64,000 nt of DNA, taken from positions 154,798-218,797 of the forward strand of contig NZ_CAAHFG010000004.1 of NCBI RefSeq assembly GCF_900890425.1. Reading direction: 5' to 3'. The stretch is from Pontiella desulfatans. GTDB taxonomy: Bacteria > Verrucomicrobiota > Kiritimatiellia > Kiritimatiellales > Pontiellaceae. Below the pieces are notes generated by a model. The model was not told where the DNA came from. It saw nothing but the letters and a program-made list of their open reading frames with translations, and searched no databases. How positions within the stretch are numbered: the stretch's first letter is position 1; the number at the start of each line of letters is the position of its first letter. Positions 7,962 to 16,537 of the stretch are shown piece after piece. The position numbers and the translations under genes are program-made.

Positions 7962-9920
7962 TTATTCCGCAGTCTTGACTTCGACGCGGTAGAAAATGCG
8001 CGCTTCGGCATGGCTGACGGAATCGGTGTAGGAGTTCCTTGTGTACGGCAAGTCCACAGCATCCGGAAAGGGAGCGAACGGATCGTATTGAAGGCTGGAG
8101 GAGCGGCTAACGGTATATAGGCGCCCCGGCATGGTGTTCCAATCGATGGTGAACGGTGTTCCGGAGGTATGATTCGCCGAATAGGCGGTGGCCTTGAATA
8201 CGGAACCGGCATCGTTCGGCACCGTGCCGGCAATAAACTCTGTGAGGTTGTCCGCCCCATCGCCATCCAGATCGCCGGACGGCAGGGCATTCGTATAGCT
8301 CCCGAAATACTGCAGTTCCCACTGGTTCGGCAGGCCGTCGCCGTCCGCATCGGCCGAAACCAGTCCCGTCAACCAATATTGCCCCAACGAGGCATAGGAC
8401 GTATATCCGGTTGGAGGATCGACCAACGGGTTTCCGGCTCCGGTCGGCTTCACGTGGAGAAAATATTCTCCAGCCGGAACATATTGCGAAATGGAGGCAT
8501 CCATCTCGAGAGGATCGTTGCTGGATGCGATCAAGTCGCCGGAACTGTTGTAGAGTTCAAGCAGCAGATCAAGGTTACCGCCCCATGTCCGGGTCGAGGC
8601 TCGATAGGTTTTTGCCTGGATCGTGATATCTCCCGCACCCGTCGAGAACACATAGACATCGGGATCGTCCGTTTCTTCGATTACCCCGCCATGCGAGACC
8701 GCGCCATCTGCCGCAACCCCGAGCAACGCGGCGGATCCATTCGCATCCCCGGCATCGTCAGGACGGTAGCCGGCCCGGGTTGAAACCTGGAGCAGGTCAT
8801 CCTGGTCCGACTCGAAGGCATGGAGGTATTCCCCTTTGCTCCATTGCGACACATCGTCGCCATAGCCCGTCCCCATGATGGGCCCCCACTTGATGCCTCC
8901 GTTGACGTGGCCGCCGTAGTAGCCGTTCGTTACGGCGCCATCGCTCCACTTGTCGTGCTTCAGTGAAAAATTGTGCCCGAGTTCATGGGAAATCACCTCG
9001 GCGGCATTGGCTTCGTGGTAATCCTTGCACCAGGCTGGGGAATAGGCGTTCCCGGAATCGTAGGAATAGGAGGTCTTGCCAAAAACATTGACATAGGCCA
9101 CCCCTCCCGCACTGGCATGAGGACAGTTTGTTCCGTTTGCATCGAGGCCGGGCGTAATCAACGCATGACCGGTCGTGGGCGTCCATTCCACCGGTTGCTC
9201 GGTGGTCACATCCACCTCGAACGGGGCGAAGTCTTCCGAAACCCGTTCCCAAATCTGCGTGATGAATGCCAATTCCAAAGCATTGAATGTTGTGCTGTCT
9301 CCATCCTTGTCGTAGGGAAGGCAATCCCACCGGTCAACGCCCCGCGAGTTGTTCCAGCGGGTGTTCTCAACCACATGGCCATCGAAATCCAGGAAGAGGA
9401 TATTGTCGCTGCCCGGCCGGCTATGAAGGCGGATTGGCGTGGATACCGATACCAATGCGCCTTGCGCCGCCGAAAAACCCAACAACCCGGACTCCTTGGA
9501 AAGAGCCGCTTCCTCCATTGGAGCTCCGTCCCGTGGGATGAAAGAACAGACATAGTACAAGGCACCACCGCGATCAACCCGAAGGGAATCGATATCCGAG
9601 AGCAGGCACCGATCCTCCGCCAGCATCTTCAGAACCTCTTCCCGCAAATCGTCCGGAAGCTTTCCAACATCATTTCGGAACTCCCCGGCGGGAAGATCTT
9701 CCAACCGGATCAGCAAGTCTGGCGAAAAGGATTTCCGGGGCTGCCCAACGCGCCGGGAAAGATTCATCTGCTCAGCGGACGAAGCAGGTATGGGTTCATT
9801 ATCGATAGCCCTTTGCGGCCCACTGCCAGTCTGCTTCCCGTCGAGCATTGAAAGAACCACGGCCACGAAGGCGAGCGAAAGAGCGGTGGCAAAGACGTAC
9901 TGAATTGCTTTTTTCTTCAT
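7962..9920 (-). CDS. Membrane-anchored or secreted zinc metalloprotease (reprolysin-like HExxHxxxxxH)
   Basis: About 652 aa from the ATG at 9920; a GTG at 9932 adds four residues. An N-terminal hydrophobic segment (YVFATALSLAFVAVVLSML) is a signal anchor. After a ~170-residue prodomain-like region comes a metzincin core: HELGHNFSLKH (about residues 312-322) gives the three zinc-binding His and catalytic Glu, and PIMGTGYGD supplies the Met-turn. Next is a PPC-like beta domain (LLLELYNSSGDLIASS). It ends with the calcium-type repeats DADGDGLPNQWE and DLDGDGADNLTEF and the tail ending IFYRVEVKTAE shared with the adjacent S8 proteases. It starts about 27 bp after the pheT stop and is followed by a pheT remnant, so it looks inserted at the pheT 3' end. 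Substrate unknown. Confidence 0.88.
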   Translation of the reverse strand: MKKKAIQYVFATALSLAFVAVVLSMLDGKQTGSGPQRAIDNEPIPASSAEQMNLSRRVGQPRKSFSPDLLIRLEDLPAGEFRNDVGKLPDDLREEVLKMLAEDRCLLSDIDSLRVDRGGALYYVCSFIPRDGAPMEEAALSKESGLLGFSAAQGALVSVSTPIRLHSRPGSDNILFLDFDGHVVENTRWNNSRGVDRWDCLPYDKDGDSTTFNALELAFITQIWERVSEDFAPFEVDVTTEQPVEWTPTTGHALITPGLDANGTNCPHASAGGVAYVNVFGKTSYSYDSGNAYSPAWCKDYHEANAAEVISHELGHNFSLKHDKWSDGAVTNGYYGGHVNGGIKWGPIMGTGYGDDVSQWSKGEYLHAFESDQDDLLQVSTRAGYRPDDAGDANGSAALLGVAADGAVSHGGVIEETDDPDVYVFSTGAGDITIQAKTYRASTRTWGGNLDLLLELYNSSGDLIASSNDPLEMDASISQYVPAGEYFLHVKPTGAGNPLVDPPTGYTSYASLGQYWLTGLVSADADGDGLPNQWELQYFGSYTNALPSGDLDGDGADNLTEFIAGTVPNDAGSVFKATAYSANHTSGTPFTIDWNTMPGRLYTVSRSSSLQYDPFAPFPDAVDLPYTRNSYTDSVSHAEARIFYRVEVKTAE

Positions 9921-9947
9921 CCGTTTTGCCACTCAACATTCATTGGC

Positions 9948-12356
9948 CTAACTGTCACGCAGGCTGGCGCCGAGCTGCTGGCAGAGGAAGTCGGCCAGCT
10001 TTTGGTGCACCTTGTTAACCTTTTTGTCCGTCAGGGTCTGTTTGGCGGAGCGGTAGACAAAGGTGTACGCCAAGCTTTTCTTTCCGGATTCTATTCCTTT
10101 GCCTTGGTAGAAATCGAACAGGCCGAAGCATTCAAGGTTTTGCGGATTGGCCTTTTCAATGAGCGCCACCACATCCTCGTGCCGGACGGATTCGTCGAGG
10201 ATCAGGGCGATGTCGCGGCTCATGGAGGGGAACTGCGCGAGGTCTTTGGTTTTCGAGATTTCGGAAACGTTTTTGAGGAGGGCTTCGAGGTTGATTTCGC
10301 CGGCGGCAACCGGGCCGGACAGGCGCCATTCGCCCCGCGCGGTTTTGTTGACGAGTCCCATGTGGCCCACGGTTTCATTATCCACCAGGATCGAAATCGC
10401 TTTGCCGGCCTCGTATTCCGGCCGGTCTTCGGCCTTGAACGAAACGGTGTCGAGCTTCTGGGCGGAGAGCAGTTTTTCAACCAGGCCTTTCATCCAGACA
10501 AACATTTCCTCGTCCTTCACCGGGGCGCGCTTTTCTAGCAACGAGCGGCCCACGGGGCCCATCATGCCGAGCGATACGGTTTCGGTTTGGACGGGAGCAC
10601 CGTCGACGCGGTTGACCACGCGGCCGAGCTCGTAGAAGCAGGCCTCGTTGATCTGGCGCGAATGGTTGCGCCCCAGGCTCTCGACCAATTGCGGGATGAG
10701 CGAGGTGCGGATGACCGACTGATCCTTGGAGATCGGGTGCGGCAGTTCTTCGCGGCTCTCGCGGTTTTCCTTGTTGAAGAGGTCGAGCAGCGGATGGTTG
10801 ACCAGCGTGTAGTTCATGATTTCGCCGACCCCCAGGCCTTGCAGCACATTCCGCAGGCCGGCGATGGCGCGCACGCGCGAGTCGTCGGCCTCGGGAATCA
10901 CCTTGGCCAACGGGGTTTTGGCCGGAATATTGTCCACGCCATGAATACGGGCGATTTCCTCGACCAGATCCACCTCGCGTTCCAGATCCAGGCGGAACGC
11001 CGGAACCAGAGCCACGGCCGTCGATTTGGATTCGGTGCTTTCGATTCCGATTTCGAGCTTCCCAAAGATGGCGTTCATTTCGTCGGCACTGATTTCCGCA
11101 CCGATCATGCGTTCGATGCGTTGGTAGCTGAACGGAATCTTGATCTGCTCCCGGGTGCCGGGATAGACATCGACGATGCCCTTGCAGAGCGTTGCGCCGG
11201 TGAGTTCGCAGGTGAGCGCGGCGGCGCGGCGGCTGGCCCACTCGACGGAATCGGTGTTGACGCCGCGCTGGAAGCGGTAGGAGGCGTCGGTGATCATTCC
11301 GAGTTTTTTGGCGGTATGGCGGATGGTCGAGGTTTCGAAGGCGGCGGCCTCGAGCAGGATGGTGGAGGAGTCGGCCTTGATTTCGGAATCGGCACCGCCC
11401 ATCACACCGGCCACGGCGGAGGCCTTTTCAGCATCGGCGATCACCAGCATTTCTTCGGTCAGCTCGCGCTCGGTGTCGTCGAGCGTGTGCATCTTTTCGC
11501 CGGGCTTGGCGGTGCGCACGATGATCTGGTTGCCGGCGACGGTGTTCTTGTCGAAAGCATGCAGCGGGTGGCCGGTTTCGAGCATGACATAGTTGGTGAT
11601 GTCGACCACGTTGCTGATCGGGCGGATACCGGCGGCTTCCAGGCGCTGTTGCATCCAGTCGGGCGAGGGGGCGATCTTGGCGCCCTTCATCACGCGGGCG
11701 GTATAGCGCGGGCACTTGGCTTCGTCGTCGATGCGGACGGAGATCTCGGCGTTGACGTCTTCGTCGGTCTCGTAAATCTCGATGGCGGGCATTTTCAGCT
11801 CGGTCCCATAAAGCACCGCCATTTCGCGGGCGACACCGAGCATGGAAAGGCAGTCCGGGCGGTTTGGCGTGATTTCGAGTTCGATGACGGTTTCCGGCGC
11901 GCCCCAAACCTTGACGAACGGGGTGCCCGGTTCGAGGCCGGCGTCGAGCACCAGCAGGCCGGAATGGTCTTCCCCGAGGCCGAGTTCGTCCTTGGCGCAG
12001 AGCATGCCCATGGAAACCTCGCCGCGGATCTTGGCCTTCTTCAGCGTGAAACCGCCGGGCAAGGTGGTGCCGACCGGGGCGAAGGGGTATTTGCCGCCAA
12101 CCTCGACGTTGGGAGCGCCGCACACGACGCGCATGGTCTCTTCGGCGCCGTATTCAACAGTGCAGAGGCGCAGCTTGTCGGCCCCCGGATGCGGCTCGAC
12201 CTGCGTCACCTGCCCCACCACGACGCCTTCGAAATCGGAGCCGATTGTTTCGATCGCCTCCACTTCCAGCCCCGCGAAGGTCAGCTTGTCGGCCAAGCCC
12301 TCGATGGTGTCCTCGAAATCAACATATTCCTTCAGCCAACTGACTGGTACTTTCAT
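9948..12356 (-). CDS. pheT: Phenylalanyl-tRNA synthetase beta subunit
   Basis: 802 aa, normal length for bacterial PheT. It begins MKVPVSWLKEYVDFEDT, has the tRNA-binding EMAP-like domain (VVGQVTQVEPHPGADKLRLC), the B3/4 editing domain (ITNYVMLETGHPLHAFD), the B5 domain and the C-terminal FDX anticodon-binding domain (SRDIALILDE, GKGIESGKKSLAYTF). GGAGTATAGTT just before the ATG acts as the ribosome-binding site. PheT pairs with PheS to charge tRNA-Phe. pheS is not adjacent, since the upstream gene is an ABC permease on the same strand, so the two subunits are encoded apart. A decayed copy of its 3' end lies at 7779-7921. Confidence 0.97.
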   Translation of the reverse strand: MKVPVSWLKEYVDFEDTIEGLADKLTFAGLEVEAIETIGSDFEGVVVGQVTQVEPHPGADKLRLCTVEYGAEETMRVVCGAPNVEVGGKYPFAPVGTTLPGGFTLKKAKIRGEVSMGMLCAKDELGLGEDHSGLLVLDAGLEPGTPFVKVWGAPETVIELEITPNRPDCLSMLGVAREMAVLYGTELKMPAIEIYETDEDVNAEISVRIDDEAKCPRYTARVMKGAKIAPSPDWMQQRLEAAGIRPISNVVDITNYVMLETGHPLHAFDKNTVAGNQIIVRTAKPGEKMHTLDDTERELTEEMLVIADAEKASAVAGVMGGADSEIKADSSTILLEAAAFETSTIRHTAKKLGMITDASYRFQRGVNTDSVEWASRRAAALTCELTGATLCKGIVDVYPGTREQIKIPFSYQRIERMIGAEISADEMNAIFGKLEIGIESTESKSTAVALVPAFRLDLEREVDLVEEIARIHGVDNIPAKTPLAKVIPEADDSRVRAIAGLRNVLQGLGVGEIMNYTLVNHPLLDLFNKENRESREELPHPISKDQSVIRTSLIPQLVESLGRNHSRQINEACFYELGRVVNRVDGAPVQTETVSLGMMGPVGRSLLEKRAPVKDEEMFVWMKGLVEKLLSAQKLDTVSFKAEDRPEYEAGKAISILVDNETVGHMGLVNKTARGEWRLSGPVAAGEINLEALLKNVSEISKTKDLAQFPSMSRDIALILDESVRHEDVVALIEKANPQNLECFGLFDFYQGKGIESGKKSLAYTFVYRSAKQTLTDKKVNKVHQKLADFLCQQLGASLRDS

Positions 12357-12417
12357 AACTATACTCCGATTGGAAAAAATGAGCGTTGTTTATATAGGTT
12401 GGGCCGTATTGGCTCAA

Positions 12418-12450
12418 GTTAATCGTAATTCGTAATGCGTAATTCGTAAC
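12418..12450. repeat. Heptanucleotide tandem repeat (GTAATNC type)
   Basis: Reads GTTAATC, GTAATTC, GTAATGC, GTAATTC, GTAAC: about 4.7 copies of a degenerate 7-bp unit. It lies in the 141-bp gap between pheT and the ABC permease. The same unit recurs at 33707-33808, and a different 7-bp unit at 15133-15165. No other feature was found in this gap. Confidence 0.7.
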
Positions 12451-12497
12451 GCCCCCGCTCTCGGAGCGAACCTACCCGCCCAACAACAAAACCCTCA

Positions 12498-13793
12498 TCA
12501 AATCCGCTGACCGGGCATCTGCTTCGGGGCATAGGCGGCGGAACTTTCCAGGGCGCGGGGAATCGCCCATGTTCCAAGCGCGGCGCCGACGGCGCCGACC
12601 GCGAGATCCACCCAGCCCACAGCCGGCAGAAGATCGCCGATGCCCGACAACATCAGCCGCAACTGGATAATCAGCGCGAACGTCAGTAGAACGCCGTAGC
12701 CGAGCCGAAATCCAACCCGGTAGAATGCTGCGAGGCCAAGAAACACCACCGCGATGGCGTAGAGCGCGGACGCGGCGACAATCAATAAATGGGCAAATTC
12801 CCCGCTAGAAAAAACGACAAGCGCCATTCCAAGAAGCCCTCCGAGCAGAACGAGCATCGCGCACCTCATAATCTTCGCGGATAGCTGAATCCGGGACAGG
12901 GGCAGCGCCGCAAGGCTGCGCATCGATCCAGCAAACAACACCGAATACATGAAACCAAAAATACTCGCGAGCATGAAAAACATGCCGGCGAAAATACTGC
13001 CGCCCCGCCCGAAATCCTCTCCGCGGAATTTCCACCAAAAGAACAACGCGAACGCCGCCAACAACGCGAACAACCCCATTCCCGCCAACGCACAGCGCCC
13101 TTCCGGCGAACACGCGAGTTTTCCAAACAAACTATTTTCTTTTACTTCTCCGCGGTCGCCTCGTTCCTTTCCAAACCTGAGGTGGATCGTCTTTCCGTCC
13201 GCCATCAAGGGCGCGAGCCACCAACTCAATCCCGCGAACCCGAAGGCCATGGCGCAAACAAGAACGCGCCCCAAGGGCAGGAGCCAAAGTTTATCTATCG
13301 CGAAAACCGCGGTGATTAAAACCGCGATGAGTGGACTCATCACGACCGTGCCTTTTAACGGATTTTCATGAAGTTTAAGCGCATGCCCCAGCGGCATCGA
13401 TACGGCCATCATCATCAAATACATCGACATGCCCAGCATCACTGGCGCGAAAGAGTTCATCCAGAAAGCCGTGTCGCCCACCACCGTTCGATAAATCCCC
13501 CACGGTAGCGTCGCGGCCAACACCATGAGCATTGGGGCAACCAAGCCGATGTAGAACGGGAAACGGCGCAAAAACGCGGGCTGAACCGGCAACGCCTGAT
13601 GAACCCGAAAACTTCCGCCGGCGCCCGGCTTCATTTCCATCGCTATCGGCAGGCAGATCCAGATCACCGGATAAACCACGGACATCACCGAATCGACTTT
13701 CCCGTCGTAAAACGTCAGTCCGCAAAAAAGGAACATCAAGAGGCTCCCCCACCCCATGCGGCGCAGGTAGTGAAAAAAGATACGGCTATCCAT
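12498..13793 (-). CDS. ABC transporter permease, YtrB/YtrA-type operon
   Basis: 431 aa integral membrane protein with about ten hydrophobic segments (for example LMVLAATLPWGIY, MYLMMMAVSMPLG, LFALLAAFALFFWWKF, YAIAVVFLGLAAFY). No soluble domain was recognised. Its start overlaps the end of the upstream ATPase gene by 8 bp, and that gene overlaps a GntR regulator, so all three form one operon. By family knowledge such GntR-ABC sets respond to cell-envelope stress or peptide antibiotics; the substrate here cannot be read. The assignment as permease rests on topology and the adjacent ATPase rather than on a clear motif. Confidence 0.8.
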   Translation of the reverse strand: MDSRIFFHYLRRMGWGSLLMFLFCGLTFYDGKVDSVMSVVYPVIWICLPIAMEMKPGAGGSFRVHQALPVQPAFLRRFPFYIGLVAPMLMVLAATLPWGIYRTVVGDTAFWMNSFAPVMLGMSMYLMMMAVSMPLGHALKLHENPLKGTVVMSPLIAVLITAVFAIDKLWLLPLGRVLVCAMAFGFAGLSWWLAPLMADGKTIHLRFGKERGDRGEVKENSLFGKLACSPEGRCALAGMGLFALLAAFALFFWWKFRGEDFGRGGSIFAGMFFMLASIFGFMYSVLFAGSMRSLAALPLSRIQLSAKIMRCAMLVLLGGLLGMALVVFSSGEFAHLLIVAASALYAIAVVFLGLAAFYRVGFRLGYGVLLTFALIIQLRLMLSGIGDLLPAVGWVDLAVGAVGAALGTWAIPRALESSAAYAPKQMPGQRI

Positions 13794-14670
13794 CGCCGTT
13801 CTCCTCTTTCGCGAGCGCCACGAACAGGTCTTCGAGCGTCATGGGGGCAGAGGAGATTTGAGTCAAGCCAGAGCTGGCGAACCAGGCATCCAGATCCGCC
13901 GATTTGTCCACAACCGCTCGCACCCGGTCGCCTTCGGTATGCTGAACAATGAAACCCGGACGACCTTGCGGAAGCGTTCCACTTGCGGTGTAGTCGCAAA
14001 GGCAATAGCGTTGAACCACCTCATCGGTCGCGCCTTCGAGCAAGAGTTGTCCGTCCCGGATAAATCCGATCTGGTCGGTGAACCGTTCGAGATCGGAGAG
14101 GCCGTGCGATGAAATGAGTACCGTTCGATCCGAATCGCTCACGGCCGCCAGCAGCTCGCCGAAGATTTGCTGTTTGGAAACCGCGTCGAGTCCGATGGTC
14201 GGCTCGTCGAGCAACAACAGCTTTGGGCGATGCGACAACGCGACGACCAGTCCGAGTTTGATTTTTCCGCCAAAGGAAAGCGTCTTGATTCTGTCCGACG
14301 GTTTCAGTTCCAGCTTTCCCAGCAGCTCCGAGCAATAGGCGTCGTCCCATTCCGGATAAAACTTGCGGTAATAACGAAGCAGGCGATGGATCTTGCCCCA
14401 CGCATCAAAATTCAGGTCGGGGCTGACATAGCCGATCTCCTGCTTCACGGCAACGACTTCGTTGCGATGGTGCTTTCCAAAAATGTAGATTGCACCGGCC
14501 TCCTCCTTGCCCATGTTCATGCAAAGATCGATGGTCGTGGTTTTTCCCGCGCCATTGGGGCCGATCAATCCGTAGATCGATCCCGTCGGCACATGCAGGT
14601 CGAGCGGCCCCAACTTAAACTTGCTACCAAAACTTTTTTCCAATCCCTGGATATCAATCGAGTATTCCAT
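13786..14670 (-). CDS. ABC transporter ATP-binding protein
   Basis: 294 aa. Walker A is LIGPNGAGKTTTID. The signature is LSFGGKIKLGL, a variant of LSGGQ with Phe and Lys substitutions. Walker B is LLLLDEPTIGLD, and the H-loop is LISSHGLSDLE. A ~70-residue C-terminal extension is probably regulatory. Its start codon shares a base with the stop of the GntR gene (TAATG), showing translational coupling, and its end overlaps the permease start. Likely role: energising the partner permease in export or envelope stress response under control of the GntR protein. Confidence 0.92.
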   Translation of the reverse strand: MEYSIDIQGLEKSFGSKFKLGPLDLHVPTGSIYGLIGPNGAGKTTTIDLCMNMGKEEAGAIYIFGKHHRNEVVAVKQEIGYVSPDLNFDAWGKIHRLLRYYRKFYPEWDDAYCSELLGKLELKPSDRIKTLSFGGKIKLGLVVALSHRPKLLLLDEPTIGLDAVSKQQIFGELLAAVSDSDRTVLISSHGLSDLERFTDQIGFIRDGQLLLEGATDEVVQRYCLCDYTASGTLPQGRPGFIVQHTEGDRVRAVVDKSADLDAWFASSGLTQISSAPMTLEDLFVALAKEENGDG

Positions 14671-15083
14671 TATTCCCCGCTCCCTTTCTCCGAACGAATC
14701 GCCGTTCGGGACAGTTCAATGAATTCCTTTTCACCCATGCCTGCCTGAACGGCATCGCGCGCCGCCTTCCCCAGCAAAGCCAGCGCTTCCTTTTTCTTCG
14801 ATTCGCGGCTTTTCGCCCCGCCATGGTCGGCCACGAAGGTGCCGATTCCTTGCTTGCGGTAGATGATGCCCTCTTTCTCCAGCTCCTCGTACGCCCGCTT
14901 GACGGTGATCAAACTCACCATGAGCGACTCGGCCAAACCCCGAAACGAAGGCAGACGGGTCTCGGGCGGCAACCGGCCGGCCGCGATCTCCCGACGGATC
15001 CCATCGACCACCTGCTGATAGAGCGCCCCGGAGGCCGCTGGGGTGATTGGCCCAATCTGAAAGGCTGGAGATTTCCTATCCAT
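14670..15083 (-). CDS. GntR-family transcriptional regulator, YtrA subfamily
   Basis: 137 aa. The winged helix-turn-helix spans about residues 20-80 (GALYQQVVDGIRREIAAGRL, PSFRGLAESLMVSLITVKRA, YEELEKEGIIYRKQGIGTFV). Only a short helical C-terminus follows, which is the YtrA pattern with no large ligand domain. It is first in an operon with an ABC ATPase and permease. A perfect palindrome six bases upstream of its start codon is the expected autoregulatory operator, so the operon is probably repressed by this protein until an effector arrives. The effector is unknown. Confidence 0.9.
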   Translation of the reverse strand: MDRKSPAFQIGPITPAASGALYQQVVDGIRREIAAGRLPPETRLPSFRGLAESLMVSLITVKRAYEELEKEGIIYRKQGIGTFVADHGGAKSRESKKKEALALLGKAARDAVQAGMGEKEFIELSRTAIRSEKGSGE

Positions 15084-15088
15084 ACCCT

Positions 15089-15111
15089 CTGTATATACAC
15101 TCTATATACAG
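15089..15111. promoter_or_regulatory. Candidate GntR/YtrA operator
   Basis: CTGTATATA at 15089-15097 and TATATACAG at 15103-15111 are exact inverted copies separated by CACTC. The site ends just upstream of the ATG at 15083 of the GntR gene on the minus strand, where a bound dimer would block promoter clearance or translation initiation. The AT-rich half-sites also contain TATATA, which could double as a -10 box. Confidence 0.7.
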
Positions 15112-15131
15112 CAGGGCAAGCTTTTTTTAGA

Positions 15132-15166
<35 letters not shown>

Positions 15167-15198
15167 ACCACGAATCAATCGTCACGCATCACGCCAAC

Positions 15199-15230
15199 AA
15201 AAAAACCGCCCCCGTGAAGGAGCGGTTTTT
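15199..15230 (-). terminator. Intrinsic terminator of rpsD
   Basis: On the minus strand the sequence is AAAAACCGCTCC, a short loop, GGGGGCGGTTTTTTT. The CCGC/GCGG stem is flanked by A and T runs and sits about 20 bp after the rpsD stop codon. The A/T symmetry means it could also act on plus-strand transcripts. Confidence 0.8.
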
Positions 15231-15250
15231 GCACTAACCGGGAGAGCCGA

Positions 15251-15853
15251 TTAACGGGCGTAGTATTCCACAACCAGCGAGATTTCGCAGGTTACGGGAA
15301 CTTCTTCCATGTTGGGCAGGCGGTTGAGTTCAGCCGTCAGCTCCTTGTCGTTGGCCGTGATGTATTCCGGCGTCTTGGCAACCTGCTGGGCCAGCACGAA
15401 CGCGTCCAGATCCTTGGACTTTTCGCGAACGGTGATTTTGTCGCCGATTTTAACGGAGTAGGAAGGAATGTTCACCTTCTTGCCGTTCACGCGGAAATGG
15501 GCGTGGGAAACCATCTGGCGGGCCTGGTAGATGGAACGGGCCATGCCGGCACGCAGAACAACCACGTCCAAACGGCTCTCGAGCATCTGCATCATCACTT
15601 CACCGGTGTTGCCCGGCTTACGGGTGGCCTTCTCAAACACACCGCGAAGCTGCTTTTCGCTCATGTTGTACTGGTAGCGCAGGCGCTGCTTCTCGGTCAG
15701 CTGGCGACCGTAGTCGGACTGCTTGCCGCGGCGACGGTTCGGGCCGTGCTGTCCCGGAGGATTCGGGCGGCGTTCCAGGAACTTCTCGGATTTCGGGGAC
15801 AGGGCAACGCCCAAACGACGCGCCTTCTTGATTTTCGGTCCAGTGTATTTCAT
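15251..15853 (-). CDS. rpsD: 30S ribosomal protein S4
   Basis: 200 aa. I start at MKYTGPKIKKARRLGVALS (15853) because GAAAGGAAAT lies just upstream; the frame is open 12 codons further back. The N-terminal rRNA-binding part reads RRPNPPGQHGPNRRRGKQSD, without the four-cysteine zinc site found in some S4 proteins. The S4 RNA-binding domain is ESRLDVVVLRAGMARSIYQA and VSHAHFRVNGKKVNIPSY. It is a primary 16S rRNA assembly protein. It stands alone rather than in the alpha operon with S13, S11 and rpoA. Confidence 0.97.
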   Translation of the reverse strand: MKYTGPKIKKARRLGVALSPKSEKFLERRPNPPGQHGPNRRRGKQSDYGRQLTEKQRLRYQYNMSEKQLRGVFEKATRKPGNTGEVMMQMLESRLDVVVLRAGMARSIYQARQMVSHAHFRVNGKKVNIPSYSVKIGDKITVREKSKDLDAFVLAQQVAKTPEYITANDKELTAELNRLPNMEEVPVTCEISLVVEYYAR

Positions 15854-16075
15854 TTTATTTCCTTTCGCTTCCCGTGTGCATCCCTGCAAATTAAGCCGGC
15901 TTTACCGGCCGCCCGTTTGGATTGTTCGAATCCGGGCGCTCGCCCCGCACCACGCGGTATTTGTTCCTGTTGGCGATGATCCTTCGGTCGGGATTCCGTT
16001 TTACGGGAAAACAGGCGGGCATTTATACAGGATCGCGGAATCGGGTCAACCCCGTTTGCCTGCAAAGTTTTGCGA

Positions 16076-16537
16076 CTATTTGAGCAGGCGCGGATCGAAT
16101 TCGAAGGGTTCCGGGGCGCCGATCCGGAGTTTGCCGAAGTTCGGATGGCGCGGGTTGATCAAATAGTTGCTCTCGCCGGGAATCAGAACACTGGGCACCT
16201 CCAGAACAACCGAGGATTGCCCTCGCACCCACCGATCGCCCAGCCCCTGCGTTGAAGCCGGTGGAGGGCAGTCGCGCCAATCGCCGGGCAAATCCTCAAA
16301 ACCGAGGACGCTCAGCATACGCTTGTCGAAGCTCACCGGCATGCACAGGTAATCGCCCAGCAGTTCAGCGTCATCCACATGCACCAGAATCTCCAGCGCC
16401 GCGAGTGCCTTTGATTCCGCCGCATAGACCACCGGCACCCCCACCGGATTCCAGCGCCCACCGAACAGCCGCGCCCCCTCGCCCGAAAACGCATCGGCCA
16501 CACGGCTCGGCGGAACGATACGCCAGGCAACCGGCAT
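16076..16537 (-). CDS. RES-domain toxin (NAD-degrading type)
   Basis: 153 aa. The family's polar residues are visible: Arg28 in GGRWNPVG, Glu49 in AALEILVH and Ser116 in EVPSVLIPGE, with the usual ending NYLINPRHPNF. RES toxins of Res/MbcT type deplete NAD+ in the cytoplasm and halt growth. Its start shares one base with the stop of the antitoxin gene (TGATG), so the pair is translationally coupled with antitoxin first. Length and catalytic residues look intact, so the module is probably active. Confidence 0.9.
   Translation of the reverse strand: MPVAWRIVPPSRVADAFSGEGARLFGGRWNPVGVPVVYAAESKALAALEILVHVDDAELLGDYLCMPVSFDKRMLSVLGFEDLPGDWRDCPPPASTQGLGDRWVRGQSSVVLEVPSVLIPGESNYLINPRHPNFGKLRIGAPEPFEFDPRLLK

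Noticed and set aside
7814..8350. A 178-aa minus-strand frame ending in PheT-like sequence
   Set aside because: Most of it is a shadow of the metalloprotease C-terminus; only the last part is the pheT remnant, and a frameshift ends it.
10587..12422. 611-aa plus-strand frame opposite pheT
   Set aside because: Complement of a GC-rich coding region; low-complexity Gly/Ala/Val/Asp composition and no family motif.
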